A stretch of 64,000 nucleotides of DNA from Streptomyces sp. Je 1-332 (GCF_040730185.1 NZ_CP160402.1:8210400-8274399); one strand, 5' to 3'; positions 8,955 to 17,673 are shown, numbered from the stretch's first letter. Numbers and translations are program-made. Notes: generated by a model not told the origin, from the sequence alone.

Positions 8955-9170
8955 ATCTGGAAGAAGAAGATCGGCAAGGACACCTACCTCGCGGTCTACA
9001 ACCTCGGCACCGGGGCGAGCGACATCAAGGTCGACTTCAAGAAGCTGGGCGCCCACGGCAAGCAGCAGCTGCGCGATGTCGTCGACCGCGAGAACCTCGG
9101 CTCCATCAGCAAGAGCTGGACGGCGAACGATGTGCCGGCGCACGGCTCGCGCCTGATCAAACTGTCCTAG
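8952..9170 (+). pseudogene. C-terminal scrap of a GH27-like alpha-galactosidase
   Basis: About 72 codons ending in TAG read as the C-terminal beta-sandwich of GH27 enzymes: TYLAVYNLGTGASDIKVDF, then LRDVVDRENLGSISKSW and VPAHGSRLIKLS. The catalytic barrel is absent. The piece starts inside unrelated DNA at about 8952, so it is a recombination remnant. Confidence 0.6.
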
Positions 9171-9815
9171 CGGGTCGCGGACTACTGCCTCGCCCAGCTG
9201 CCCGCCTGGAACAAGGTCACCCAGGATCAGTTCAACGACCCGCGCAACCGGTATCGCAACACCTCCGGCAAGGTGGCCGGATGGACCGTCGCCTTCTCCA
9301 CCAACCCCTATGGCGGCAACGGATGGTGGTGGCATCCCGCCGGAAACGCCTTGCTGGCCGAATCCCTCTACGAGCACTACGAGTTCACCCAGGGCCGCGA
9401 CTACCTCGCAAGGATCATGCCGTTGCTCAAGGGCGCCTGCGAGTTCTGGCAGGCACGCCTGAACACGACGACAGTCGACGGCCGCGAGGTTCTGATCGAC
9501 GACCACGACTGGTCACCGGAGCACGGCCCCCAGGACGCTCGTGGCATGACGTACACCCAAGAGCTTGTGTGGGCTCTGTTCGGCCACTATGAGCAGTCCT
9601 GCCGGCTCCTGGGACAGGACACCGCGAACGCCGACACGGTCAAGGGCCTGCGCGAGCGGCTCTACATGCCGGAGGTCAGTCCCAAAACCGGCTGGCTGCA
9701 GGAGTGGATGAGCGCCGACAACCTGGGCGAGACCACCCACCGCCATCTCTCCCCGCTGATGGGCCTGTTCCCTGGCGACCGCATCCGCCCGGACGCCACG
9801 GGTTCGGATCTACTG
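9171..9815 (+). pseudogene. central fragment of a GH95-like alpha-L-fucosidase
   Basis: An open frame begins directly after the GH27 stop and reads WTVAFSTNPYGGNGWWWHP, then FTQGRDYLARIMPLLKGACEFW, IDDHDWSPEHGP and THRHLSPLMGLFPGDRI, matching the (alpha/alpha)6 barrel of GH95. Both ends are missing: no start codon upstream, and family sense stops near DATGSDLL at about 9815. It sits back to back with the GH27 scrap, which suggests a collapsed glycan-use cluster. Confidence 0.65.
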
Positions 9816-9858
9816 CCATCCGCACCAACTTTCAGGCGCCGGGGGTCCGCGCGAGAGG

Positions 9859-10440
9859 TCAGGCCGGAATGCGCAGCCCCGCCAGGAGCCGGTCGAGCGC
9901 CTGCTCCCCGGCCTGCGGGTCCCCGCCTCGCGCGATCCACAGTGCGGCCTCGTTCATCGCCCCCGAGAGCAGCCGGGCCAGGGGCTCCACCGGCTGTTCG
10001 TCGATGATCCCGGCTGCGGCGAGCGCTGTCAGGGCCTCTGCGAGGTGCCGCGCGGATGATTCTTCGTCCAGGGCCCGCCACTCATCCCAGCCCAGTACGG
10101 TCGGGGCGTCGACCAGCAGGATCAGCCGCACCGCCGGGTCGGTCCCCGCGGCCAGGAAGGCCCGGCAGCCGGCGCGGAGCTGCTCCCAGAGATCCTGATG
10201 CCGCTGGGCTGCGGCCGCGACCCGCTCACCCAACTCCCGTTGGACCTCGGAGACGACAGCGCGGAAGAGCCCCGCTTTGCTGTCGAAGTGGTGGTACGCG
10301 GCTCCTTTGGTGACTCCGGCTGCCCGCGCCACCTCCGCCAGCACTACGTGGTGGTACCCGTCAGCGGCGAACTGCCGCCGTCCCTCGGCCAGCAGCGCCT
10401 GGCGCGTGGCCGCTCGCTGCTCCGCCCGGTTGACCGCCAT
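9859..10440 (-). CDS. TetR-family transcriptional regulator
   Basis: Repressor of 193 residues. The HTH region reads [16 protein letters not shown], then [19 protein letters not shown] and GLFRAVV, a clear TetR recognition helix. I chose the ATG at 10440; a longer start at 10461 adds MERAVRT. The C-terminal part ([25 protein letters not shown]) resembles the subgroup that controls neighbouring glyoxalase-fold genes. It is divergent from a VOC gene with two palindromes between them and so probably represses both. Confidence 0.9.
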   Translation of the reverse strand: MAVNRAEQRAATRQALLAEGRRQFAADGYHHVVLAEVARAAGVTKGAAYHHFDSKAGLFRAVVSEVQRELGERVAAAAQRHQDLWEQLRAGCRAFLAAGTDPAVRLILLVDAPTVLGWDEWRALDEESSARHLAEALTALAAAGIIDEQPVEPLARLLSGAMNEAALWIARGGDPQAGEQALDRLLAGLRIPA

Positions 10441-10465
10441 CGTGCGCACCGCCCTTTCCATTTCG

Positions 10466-10515
10466 CGTACCCGAGGTATGCTAACCCCACGGTTCACATA
10501 CCCAGGGTATGTGAA
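10466..10515. promoter_or_regulatory. two TetR-type operators
   Basis: The strong site is a perfect 23-bp palindrome TTCACATACCC-A-GGGTATGTGAA (10493-10515). A weaker copy, CGTACCC-G-AGGTATG (10466-10480), lies with its centre 31 bp away, about three helical turns. Both occupy the space between the divergent TetR and VOC starts. Confidence 0.75.
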
Positions 10516-10539
10516 ATGCGACGTGAAAGGACTTCTGCC

Positions 10540-10977
10540 ATGACGCACGTGCCCACGGCCAAGCTCGGCGGCTTCTACCCAGTCCTCGCCACCCGCGACG
10601 TGGCGGCCTCGCGTGACTTCTACACCCGCCACTTCGGGTTCGAGGTGACCTTCGAGGCGGCCTGGTACGTGAGTCTGCGGCGCCCCGACGCCCCGCAGTA
10701 CGAGCTGGCCCTCCTGGACCACGCCCACGCGACCGTCCCCGCGGGCCACCGGGGTCCGCTCCAGGGCGGCTTGCTGTTGAACTTCGAGGTGGACGACGTG
10801 GGCTCCGAACATCAGCGGCTCGTGGCGAACGCCGGTCTGGATGAGCTACTGCCGCTGCGTACGGAGGAGTTCGGTCAGCGCCACTTCATCGTCGCCGCCC
10901 CCGACGGTGTCCTGATCGATGTCATCACCGTCGTCCCGCCCGGCCAGGAGTACGCCGCCCTGTACACCGGCGCCTGA
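10540..10977 (+). CDS. VOC (glyoxalase/bleomycin resistance fold) protein
   Basis: Single-domain vicinal-oxygen-chelate protein of 145 residues with two beta-alpha-beta modules: [22 protein letters not shown] and [10 protein letters not shown] followed by [18 protein letters not shown] lies eight bases upstream of the ATG. Members detoxify, bind or isomerise small molecules using metal ligands. Position opposite a TetR regulator suggests inducible detoxification or resistance. Substrate not identifiable. Confidence 0.85.
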   Translation: MTHVPTAKLGGFYPVLATRDVAASRDFYTRHFGFEVTFEAAWYVSLRRPDAPQYELALLDHAHATVPAGHRGPLQGGLLLNFEVDDVGSEHQRLVANAGLDELLPLRTEEFGQRHFIVAAPDGVLIDVITVVPPGQEYAALYTGA

Positions 10978-11217
10978 TCCTGCGGCTTCGTCCAGTTGAT
11001 CCGCTGATCCCTGCGGCCGTCTCGGAGACCTCGCCTCGGACTGCGTGTTGCCGCCTCTAGTTGAGCTGATGCGGATAGCCGGTTCCGAGGCGCCGCAACG
11101 ATAAGTTGGATGCATTGTCTAGAGCTAGAAAGATAGTCTAATGTGGGAATGGCGGGGTATTCGCCGGTCGCGCCCCCCGGCGGCAGCGCATCGATCGAGG
11201 AGTAGCCGGAACCGTCC
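10978..11217 (+). promoter_or_regulatory. upstream region of the PLP-enzyme gene with a candidate promoter
   Basis: Unusually AT-rich around 11100-11150. A candidate promoter has -35 TTGTCT (11115-11120), a 16-bp spacer and -10 TCTAAT (11137-11142), about 75 bp before the ATG. The near-repeat TTGTCTAGA/ATAGTCTAA around it may be a binding site. Confidence 0.4.
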
Positions 11218-12375
11218 ATGAATGCCGAACAGCACTCAGCCGTCACTGTCCCGGGCCTGTACGACCGGTCGGGAAAGCGCTACTCCCTGGACGACCCCCG
11301 GTGGCGGGGCGCCGACGGCAGCCCTCTCGCCGTCAGCGCGCTGCCGGGTCTGCGTCCCGATCAGATCGACACCGCCGAGCGGTCCCTGTGGCGCTACCGC
11401 GAGGCCTTGCCCGTCCCGGCCGCCCGTTGTGTGAGCCTGGGCGAAGGATGTACGCCGATGGTCCCGGTCGACTGGGCCGGTCAGCGCGTCCACTTCAAGC
11501 TGGAGTGGTTCAACCCGACCTCCAGCTTCAAGGATCGGGGCGTAACGGTGATGATGTCCCACCTCGCGGCACACGGCGCCGACCGGGTACTCGAGGACAG
11601 TTCGGGCAACGGCGGTTCCGCGGTGGCCGCATACGCCGCTGCCGCAGGCATCCGCGCCAAGATCATCGTTCCCGCCGCAACTTCGGCGGCCAAGATCCTC
11701 CAGGCCCGCGCCTACGGGGCCGAGATCGAGCTCGTGGGTGGCACCCGCGACGAGGTCTCTCAGGAGGCGATCCGCCAGTCTTCGCAGATCCAATACGCCA
11801 GCCACAACTGGCACCCCATGTTCATCCAGGGCACCAAGACCATCGCCTACGAGATGTGGGAGTCGCTCGGCTTCACCGCGCCCGACAGCGTCGTCCTGGT
11901 GGCCGGGGCTGGCAGCAACATCATTGGGTGCGATCTCGCTTTCGGCGAGCTGCTCGATGCCGGTCAGATCGACAGGCGCCCGCGCCTGTTCGTCGGGCAG
12001 CCCGAGCACTGGGCGACCATCGTCGACACGTTCAATGGCATCGACCCGGCCTGCCGTGGCGAGCGGGTACCGACGATCGCCGAGGGTGCTTCCATCGCCC
12101 ACCCGGTCCGGCTGCCCGAGGCGGTGGAGGCCATTCGCCGCTCCGGCGGTGGCGCCTGCGCCGTCCCCGAGGCAAAGATCCGCGCCGCGGTCCGCGCACT
12201 GAGCGCGCGAGGCTTGTACGCAGAACCGACCAGCAGCGTCGCCGCGGCGACGCTCGATCACTTCATCGCGACGGGGGACATCGCTCCGGGCGAGACGACC
12301 GTGGTCGTGCTCACCGGTGCGGGGCTCAAGTCCGCCGAAACGATGGCCTCGGTGTTCGCCGGGCCATCCCACTGA
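11218..12375 (+). CDS. threonine synthase-like PLP-dependent enzyme
   Basis: Fold-type II pyridoxal-phosphate enzyme of 385 residues. The PLP lysine is in NPTSSFKDRGVTVMM, a threonine synthase hallmark, followed by SSGNGGSAVAAYAAAAG and a phosphate-cup-like VAGAGSN. The N-terminal part around LGEGCTPMVPV also fits ThrC. It is followed after 25 bp by a DauR-type regulator, a pairing that points to amino-acid (possibly D-amino-acid) breakdown rather than housekeeping threonine synthesis. Beta-elimination or ammonia-lyase activity is an inference. Confidence 0.8.
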   Translation: MNAEQHSAVTVPGLYDRSGKRYSLDDPRWRGADGSPLAVSALPGLRPDQIDTAERSLWRYREALPVPAARCVSLGEGCTPMVPVDWAGQRVHFKLEWFNPTSSFKDRGVTVMMSHLAAHGADRVLEDSSGNGGSAVAAYAAAAGIRAKIIVPAATSAAKILQARAYGAEIELVGGTRDEVSQEAIRQSSQIQYASHNWHPMFIQGTKTIAYEMWESLGFTAPDSVVLVAGAGSNIIGCDLAFGELLDAGQIDRRPRLFVGQPEHWATIVDTFNGIDPACRGERVPTIAEGASIAHPVRLPEAVEAIRRSGGGACAVPEAKIRAAVRALSARGLYAEPTSSVAAATLDHFIATGDIAPGETTVVVLTGAGLKSAETMASVFAGPSH

Positions 12376-12400
12376 GCCCGTGCGAGGAAAGGAGAGCGCG

Positions 12401-13129
12401 ATGGCACACCCCTCCGAAGACGATCTGACCGACCACCACCCCGCACGGGAGGGCAAGCACCTTGTAGGGGAGGACGAGCTCCGCGTAAGGGACGACGAGC
12501 ACCTCGCTCGAGAAGACGAGCACCTCGTACGGGAAGCAGAGCGCATCGCCGTTGCCATCGGGCGCACGTTCCCGGGCCTGTGCGAAGTCGTCCTGCACGA
12601 TCTGCGCCGGCCCGACAGCGCCATCCGCGCCATCGAGAACAACCTGTCCGGGCGGCAGGTCGGGGACTCAGCCACCGAGCTGGGGCTGCGCCGCATCGCG
12701 GACCCCGAGTACCCCAGCGTCATCCAGAACTACAGCAACCAGTTTCCCGACGGACGCCCGGCCAAGAGCACCTCGATCGGCATCAAGAACGCCGACGGGC
12801 GTTACATCGCGGCCCTCTGCCTGAACCTGGACGTCAGCACGCTGTCCCCGCTGGCACTGACGCTGGCCAACCTCGTCGCCACGGACGCCGACCACCGGGG
12901 CGAGGCACTGGAGACGCTGCGTGACCGCACCGGACGCGAACTCCGGTCGCTCATCGACTCCTTCGCCGCCGAGCGCTCCAGTACGCCCCGCGGTCTCAAC
13001 CGCGATCAGAAGCGCGAACTGGTCCGGCAGCTGCATCGCGAGGGGTTCTTCGAGACCCGGAGTTCCGCGCAGCTCATCGCCGACCAGCTCGGCGTCTCCC
13101 GGGCGACTGTCTACAACTACACGAAGTAG
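12401..13129 (+). CDS. DauR-like regulator (YheO-type PAS plus HTH)
   Basis: Transcription factor of 242 residues. The YheO-like PAS domain (about residues 45-150) contains LCEVVLHDLRRPDSAIRAIEN and KSTSIGIKNADGRYIAALCLN. The C-terminal HTH (about 195-242) reads LVRQLHREGFFETR, then IADQLGVSRATVYNYTK. AGGAAAGGAG stands before the ATG. The first 45 residues are very acidic and contain a repeated DEHL-type unit not expected in the family. DauR relatives repress D-arginine catabolism genes, so this protein probably controls the PLP enzyme upstream. Confidence 0.85.
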   Translation: MAHPSEDDLTDHHPAREGKHLVGEDELRVRDDEHLAREDEHLVREAERIAVAIGRTFPGLCEVVLHDLRRPDSAIRAIENNLSGRQVGDSATELGLRRIADPEYPSVIQNYSNQFPDGRPAKSTSIGIKNADGRYIAALCLNLDVSTLSPLALTLANLVATDADHRGEALETLRDRTGRELRSLIDSFAAERSSTPRGLNRDQKRELVRQLHREGFFETRSSAQLIADQLGVSRATVYNYTK

Positions 13130-13180
13130 CCGCCCCACCCAGGTGAAGTAGCCAGCCCGACTACACGAAGTAGCCATCCC
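13110..13180 (+). repeat. short direct repeats at the 3' end of the regulator gene
   Basis: ACTACACGAAGTAGCC occurs at the end of the regulator gene and again about 50 bp downstream, with a partial copy (GAAGTAGCC) between. Each contains the small inverted repeat CTAC/GTAG. This may be a slippage duplication of the gene end. Confidence 0.5.
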
Positions 13181-13207
13181 GCATACCCGCAAGAACATCC
13201 CTGTCTG

Positions 13208-13496
13208 GCCAACAGCACCGCGATGAGATCACCGGCATGTGTGTGCTGCCGGAACACCGCGGACTCGGTGTCGGTGTCCGGGCGGACCTCGTCATTCGCC
13301 TTGGCGTAGGTGGTGACCGCGTCCTGGGCTGCCCCGGGCCAGGTCACGCGCCGCCCGCCATACCGTCTCGTGGGCTGTGACTGCTGTGCGGCCACGGGTG
13401 GGCGGTCGGCGGACCGTACTGGTCTCGCAGGCGCTCGGCCTGGGCGTGCGCCGCGTCGGCCGCCCGCTGCATCTCGACGAGTTCTTCGAAGGTGCG
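13208..13496 (-). pseudogene. frame-broken copy of a small conserved streptomycete protein
   Basis: Three frames in order on the minus strand read TFEELVEMQRAADAAHAQAE and LRDQYGPPTAHPW, then TAHETVWRAARDLARG, then DAVTTYAKANDEV. Together they match a short helical protein that I recall as widespread in streptomycetes and usually about 85 residues long. The frame changes twice, so this copy is dead. Function of the family unknown. Confidence 0.5.
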
Positions 13497-13753
13497 TGCC
13501 TCAGCAGCCGATGGTAGGGAGGACTCAGCGCGGAGTGGCCTCGACTCGCGCAGGAGGCGAGCATGCTGTGGCGTAGGCCGCCCCGCTGACGGCTCGTCTC
13601 CACCCTGACGTGGCAGGGCGAGTTGGCGCTCGCCCTAATCGGCGCTACTCGGTCGCGAACCGCTCCGCTTCCGTGCTGACATCGCGATAGGCGCGGCCCG
13701 GTCTCGTCAACACTTCTCTGGCATGGGGGAGTGAGGGCCCGGAGCGGGATGAT
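13497..13753. other. intergenic, no gene recognised
   Basis: No frame with recognisable protein character, on either strand, between the broken small gene and the anti-sigma-type ATPase. Confidence 0.4.
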
Positions 13754-14221
13754 TTACAGTCTGTGGCCCGCGGCGTCGCCGCCGGGGTCGTCGGCCAGCA
13801 CGACGGCGGCGGTGATCCGCTTGCCCACAGGTTCCCGCTGTACTTGGAAGCTCTTGGACACCGCCATCACGATCTCGAGTCCGTGCTGGCCGATCCGGGA
13901 AGGGTCTTGGGCCAGGACTGCGGGGAGTGTGGTGCTGCTGTCCCAGACGCTCACGTCCACCGCGCCGTTCTGGACCTCGAGGGTTACCAGAAAGGGTCCG
14001 GGCGCGTATTTGCGGGTGTTGGTCACCAGCTCGCTGACCACCAGCTGCACCATGCCCATCGCTCGGCTGGAGACCGGGAACCCGTGGCCTGCCTGCACAT
14101 CTGCCAGAAAGCTTCGGGCCAACGCACGAGCGGCGGGGATCTCTTCATCTTCGTCACCGAAGGCCGCTGAAACCGAGATGGTCCCACGGAGCTCCAGCCC
14201 TCGTTCGTCTGTCTGGTCCAT
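13754..14221 (-). CDS. RsbW/SpoIIAB-like ATP-binding regulatory protein
   Basis: Single HATPase_c protein of 155 residues, the usual size for streptomycete anti-sigma-type kinases. The N box is LVVSELVTNTRKYAPG, G1 is VSVWDSS, and a degenerate G2 is IGQHGLEIVMA (normally GRGLxIV). Start at ATG 14221. Members phosphorylate anti-anti-sigma partners or bind sigma factors. No partner gene is adjacent. The altered G2 box may weaken ATP handling. Confidence 0.8.
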   Translation of the reverse strand: MDQTDERGLELRGTISVSAAFGDEDEEIPAARALARSFLADVQAGHGFPVSSRAMGMVQLVVSELVTNTRKYAPGPFLVTLEVQNGAVDVSVWDSSTTLPAVLAQDPSRIGQHGLEIVMAVSKSFQVQREPVGKRITAAVVLADDPGGDAAGHRL

Positions 14222-14589
14222 ACGGTTTGCCTTGCTGCCCGGGTGTCCTGCCACGTCGCACAGCAGCTCCCTACCCCGAGAACGGCATCCAACACAGCAG
14301 CCGGTCTCGGCAGCCCTGCCGCCTCCAGACCCCGAGCCGTTGGGCGAGCCGCAGACAGGTGTGTGGCGCCCGTGGCGAATGGCGCGGACGGCGATGACGG
14401 CTGCCGCCGCGGACCCTCTCATGGCGCGGCGGGGGCAACAGCCGACGTCGCACCTGCGCCGCGAACGTCGACCGCCATCAGCCAAGAGGAGTGCGGGCTG
14501 GGGAGTCTTCCTTCGCGCGCCCTGGATCAGCAACGCAACTGCAAGGTGCTCAGCCGCGGGGTCGACGTGGCGCAGCGGCCTGGAGTGGG
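14222..14589. other. intergenic, no gene recognised
   Basis: Long frames here lack any family-like sequence on either strand. No repeat or promoter was clear. Confidence 0.45.
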
Positions 14590-15510
14590 CTACGGCAGCG
14601 CGGCGACGGCTCGGTCCAGCGAGCCGGTGAAGCCCGACCAAGCGAGGTCGGTGTCCGGGCCGCGCTCATGCGGGGAGCGGAAGGTCCGCAGGTAGATGGT
14701 GAGATCATCGAGGTCCCAGCGCAGCCGGTACAGGTCCAGCGCCGCCGGGTCGGGCCTTCGACCGGTGACCGCGGTGTACGTCTCGAACTCCGCGCCACTG
14801 CCGCCCGCGATCATCCAGAGGTCTCGCTCCGGTGGTGCCGGGGCGACCGTGTCCCAGTCGATCAGCAGCAGCCGTCCGCCGTCGCCTCGCGGCACGTTGC
14901 CCGGATGCGGTTCGCCGTGGGTGAGTACCGGCTCGGCGCCGCGTACCCGCTCGCACAGTTGGTCGTAGTGAGCGAGCACGTCGCCCACGATCCGCGGGCC
15001 GCGTGCCGCAATGGCCTCGCGGGCCGGCTCGGCGTAGGGGCCGCCGTGCCAGCGCGTGCTCAATTCCCCGAGCGCCGCTTCCAGAACAGGGCGGCCGGCC
15101 ACCGTCGGGTCGTGCACAGGGGGGCCGGGCACCTTGGGCGTGGTGCGGTGCAGTTCCCCGAGCAGCGAGGGCCGTCCGCTCCGCCTGCGGCGGCTCGTCA
15201 CCGAAGTGACCAGGGGCGCCATCGGCGTATGGGTAGAGCATCACGGCATACGCGGGGTTCAGCTGCAGGACGGTTTCGCCCTGTGCCGTGGGGGCACCGG
15301 GGCGACGACGAGGTCCAGCCCGGCCTCGCAGGCGAGGGCGGCAGTGTCCATGGCCTGGCGCAACCGCTCGTACGGCCGCTCGTCGGAGACTTGGGCCACG
15401 CTGACGAACCACCGCCTACCGTCGCCGTCAACCGCCCACCAGTGGTGGTCGCCGAAGCCGACGGGCGCGTAAGTGAGAGTGGTCGCCGCAAGCCCCTGAT
15501 GAGGACCCCG
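14590..15510 (-). pseudogene. aminoglycoside phosphotransferase-like gene with two frameshifts
   Basis: The 5' third reads LTYAPVGFGDHHWWAVDGDG and RRWFVSVAQVSDERPYERLR. The frame changes in a C run near 15292, continues as TVLQLNPAYAVMLYPYADG, changes again near 15170, and ends with LLGELHRTTPKV, the catalytic loop THGEPHPGNV and LIDWDTVAPAP. All APH landmarks are therefore present in order but in three frames. Either two indels killed the gene or there are sequencing errors; the first lies in a C run, a classic error site. Confidence 0.7.
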
Positions 15511-15592
15511 ACCGCGAGATGTGTATCGCTGGCGACTTCCCGCTCACACAGTGGATCGACGAATACGCCGAACAGAGCGCCCACCTCCGCGA

Positions 15593-15754
15593 CGGGGCGA
15601 CGTAGGCAGCGAGGTTGCCGAGGGTCTGCCGGCCGCCCTCGATCGCGCCGTGCTTCGCGATTGCCTGATCGCGCAGCTCCTTGGTGGGGAACACCGTGAG
15701 CATCTCGATACGGGTCGTGTCCCCGCCGGGCGTGAACGTGAGGACGGGTGGGTC
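15593..15754 (-). pseudogene. C-terminal fragment of an SRPBCC (AHSA1-like) protein
   Basis: The minus frame reads VLTFTPGGDTTRIEMLTVFP, then ELRDQAIAKHGAIEGGRQTL and GNLAAYVAP, which is the end of an AHSA1-type START-like domain. The first two thirds are missing and the frame runs on into unrelated sequence. Confidence 0.5.
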
Positions 15755-15891
15755 CGCAGATAGCGGCGTTCGGCGGCTGGTCGGCTGGCGATGCCGAGCT
15801 GGGCCGGAGAGGCGGCCCAGCTCGCGCCCTGCCCGCCCGGTTTCCGTCAGGTCGCTCACCAGCCGGCGAGCTGCTCGCGAATCTCGCGCAG

Positions 15892-15954
15892 CTCCGGCAG
15901 CTCCGGCAGCTCCGGCAGCTCCGGCAGCTCCGGCAGCTCCGGCAGTGCAGCCAG
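15892..15954. repeat. nine-base tandem repeat, seven copies
   Basis: CTCCGGCAG is repeated seven times without error. The unit length keeps frame: on the minus strand it encodes a Leu-Pro-Glu run inside a frame ending REIREQLAGW (stop near 15856), on the plus strand Gly-Ser-Ser. It may be a variable-number repeat in the tail of a small regulator or a slippage product in decaying DNA. Confidence 0.85.
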
Positions 15955-16194
15955 GGGACAGGAGAGAGAAGAGGCGCTCTTCCTCCTCGTGCATGCTGTT
16001 CGGCGACGAAGTGCCCTACCAACACGTTGGTGAACCAGCACCTTGGTGACTTCCTCTGACAGCTCCAGGCGCCTTAGTGAGTTCCTCGGCCAGCTCCAGG
16101 CGCCGCGAAGCACCACCGGCTGGACCGCTGTCTGCGTGAACAGCGCATCGACCTCGCGAGGCTCGTAGCGGTACTGCGGGGCGGCGCGCCTCGG
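15955..16194 (-). other. decayed segment with a 30-bp near duplication
   Basis: On the minus strand CGCCTGGAGCTG followed by GAGGAA occurs twice about 30 bp apart (around 16060-16110), encoding RRLELAEELT- and RRLELSEEVT-like phrases. Upstream the frame reads YEPREVDALFTQTAVQPVV. It may be the remains of a small helical or ArsR-like protein next to the SRPBCC scrap. Low certainty. Confidence 0.25.
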
Positions 16195-16971
16195 CTATGC
16201 CGATGTGGGCAGCGTGAGGATTTCGGCTCCGTCGTCAGTGATGGCGATGGTGTGCTCGCTGTGTGCCGTCCGGCAGCCCGTTGCGCTGCGCAGCGTCCAG
16301 CCGTCGGCGTCGGTGACGAGCGTGGCGGTGTCGGCCATGACCCAGGGCTCCAGGGCCAGGAGCAGCCCAGGGCGCAGCTTGTAGCCTCGGCCGGGCCGTC
16401 CGGTGTTCGCGACGTGTGGGTCCTGATGCATGGTCGAGCCGATACCGTGACCGCCGAACTCGACGTTGATCGAATAACCGGCTTCGCTGAGGACCGTACC
16501 GATGGCGTGGGAGAGGTCGCCGATGCGTGCCCCCGGCTCGGCGGCGGCGATGCCCGCGGCCAGAGCGCGTTCGGTCGTCTCGATCATGGCGACGCTCTCT
16601 GTCGGCCGGGCGTTACCGACGAGGAAGCTGATCGCGGCATCCGCGGCCACTCCGCGCGTGGAGACAGCCAGGTCGAGGGTGAGCAGGTCGCCGTCGGCCA
16701 GCGCGTAGTTGTGGGGCCGGCCGTGGAGCACGGCGTCGTTGACGGCCGTGCAGATGTAGTGGCCGAAGGGGCCGCGACCGAAGGACGGTGCGTAATCGAC
16801 GTAGCAGGACTGTGCGCCCGCCTCGGTGATCATTTCCTTGGCCCACTGGTCGATGTCCAGAAGGTTCGTGCCGGCCGTGCTGCGCTGCTTCAGGGCGTGC
16901 AGGATGTCGCCGACCAGTGCTCCGGTGGTCTTCGCCTGCTCGAGCCGGGTGGAGTTCAGGATCTCAATCAT
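16195..16971 (-). CDS. map: type I methionine aminopeptidase, extra copy
   Basis: Metallo-enzyme that removes the initiator Met from nascent proteins, 258 residues, catalytic domain only. Metal ligands are visible: Asp in LTLDLAVS, Asp in VAADAAISF, His in GGHGIG, Glu in LALEPWV and Glu in HSEHTIAI. The substrate-binding His is in GPFGHYIC. GAGAGG lies just before the ATG. Housekeeping map is normally in the ribosomal-protein region, so this subtelomeric copy with its own divergent XRE regulator is accessory. It may confer resistance to a MetAP inhibitor or act in specialised metabolism. Confidence 0.9.
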   Translation of the reverse strand: MIEILNSTRLEQAKTTGALVGDILHALKQRSTAGTNLLDIDQWAKEMITEAGAQSCYVDYAPSFGRGPFGHYICTAVNDAVLHGRPHNYALADGDLLTLDLAVSTRGVAADAAISFLVGNARPTESVAMIETTERALAAGIAAAEPGARIGDLSHAIGTVLSEAGYSINVEFGGHGIGSTMHQDPHVANTGRPGRGYKLRPGLLLALEPWVMADTATLVTDADGWTLRSATGCRTAHSEHTIAITDDGAEILTLPTSA

Positions 16972-16999
16972 GGGGGCCTCTCACATGCTTCCAATAACT

Positions 17000-17023
17000 A
17001 TACCGGTCTAACTGTACCGGTAT
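17000..17023. promoter_or_regulatory. inverted-repeat operator between map and the XRE gene
   Basis: ATACCGGT and ACCGGTAT flank an 8-base spacer, a perfect 8-bp inverted repeat in the AT-rich gap between the divergent map and XRE genes. Probably bound by the XRE protein to control both. Confidence 0.65.
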
Positions 17024-17035
17024 TAGAATGGCGGC

Positions 17036-17341
17036 ATGGTCAGGTTGCCGCTCACTCCCGCCGAGGTCGAACGCGGACAGCGCCTCGGCGCGCTGCTCCG
17101 CCAGGCCCGGGGCTGCCGCTCGATGCTCGACGTCGCGCTCGCCGCGGGCATCTCGCCGGAGACGCTCCGAAAGATCGAATCCGGCCGCGTGGCCACCCCC
17201 GCCTTTCCGACCATCGCCGCGATCGCGGACATCCTCGGGTTGTCCCTTGACGCGGTCTGGGCCGAAATCAGCCAGCCGGAGCGCGCCGGCGAGGGCCGGC
17301 CGGTCCTGCCTGTCGCCCGGCCCGCGCTGTACGCCTCGTAA
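17036..17341 (+). CDS. XRE-family regulator
   Basis: Small DNA-binding protein of 101 residues. The Cro/C1-type HTH covers LGALLRQARGCRSMLD, then LAAGISPETLRKIESG and IAAIADILGLSLDAVW. The remaining tail is short and has no effector domain. It starts 64 bp from the divergent map gene and very likely autoregulates through the intervening inverted repeat. Confidence 0.85.
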   Translation: MVRLPLTPAEVERGQRLGALLRQARGCRSMLDVALAAGISPETLRKIESGRVATPAFPTIAAIADILGLSLDAVWAEISQPERAGEGRPVLPVARPALYAS

Positions 17342-17673
17342 CCCGCTGCATCGATTTCGCGCGGCGGGCTGTGCATCACGGACGCGCGCCGTTGCGCATT
17401 GAACATCTTCAGGGGCCCTCCAGGGCCAGGACGACCTTGGCTGCGGACCATCGGCGCGCACTTGATGGGGCGGCAGCTGCGCAGACCACCACCCACCGGC
17501 GAGGCGGCAGGTTCTGGCAAAGGGTGCGGCGCGACAGGCCGACAGCAGACACTTCCACTTCATCGGTTGTTGACGCACCGTCAATCCGGGACTCTTAGGT
17601 TCCGGAAGCGCCCCCCGCGACCCGCCGCCCGACCGGCGCGGCAGGGACGGTCACGAACCCCTGGAGTGATCAA
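17342..17673 (+). promoter_or_regulatory. upstream region of the PhoX-like gene
   Basis: No gene seen. A perfect inverted repeat TTGACG-CAC-CGTCAA lies at 17570-17584; its first half can serve as a -35 hexamer, with TCTTAG about 17 bp downstream as a weak -10. This suggests a repressor or activator site over the promoter. Confidence 0.4.

Noticed and set aside
8799..9506. 235-codon minus-strand ORF over the glycosidase scraps
   Set aside because: Apart from its last 50 codons it is the shadow of plus-strand GH27 and GH95 coding sequence.
14222..14641. Long open frame upstream of the anti-sigma-type ATPase
   Set aside because: Composition lacks protein-like phrases and the ATPase start at 14221 is convincing; GC-bias extension.
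15886..15960. Nine-base tandem repeat as a CRISPR array
   Set aside because: Units are contiguous without spacers and far too short.
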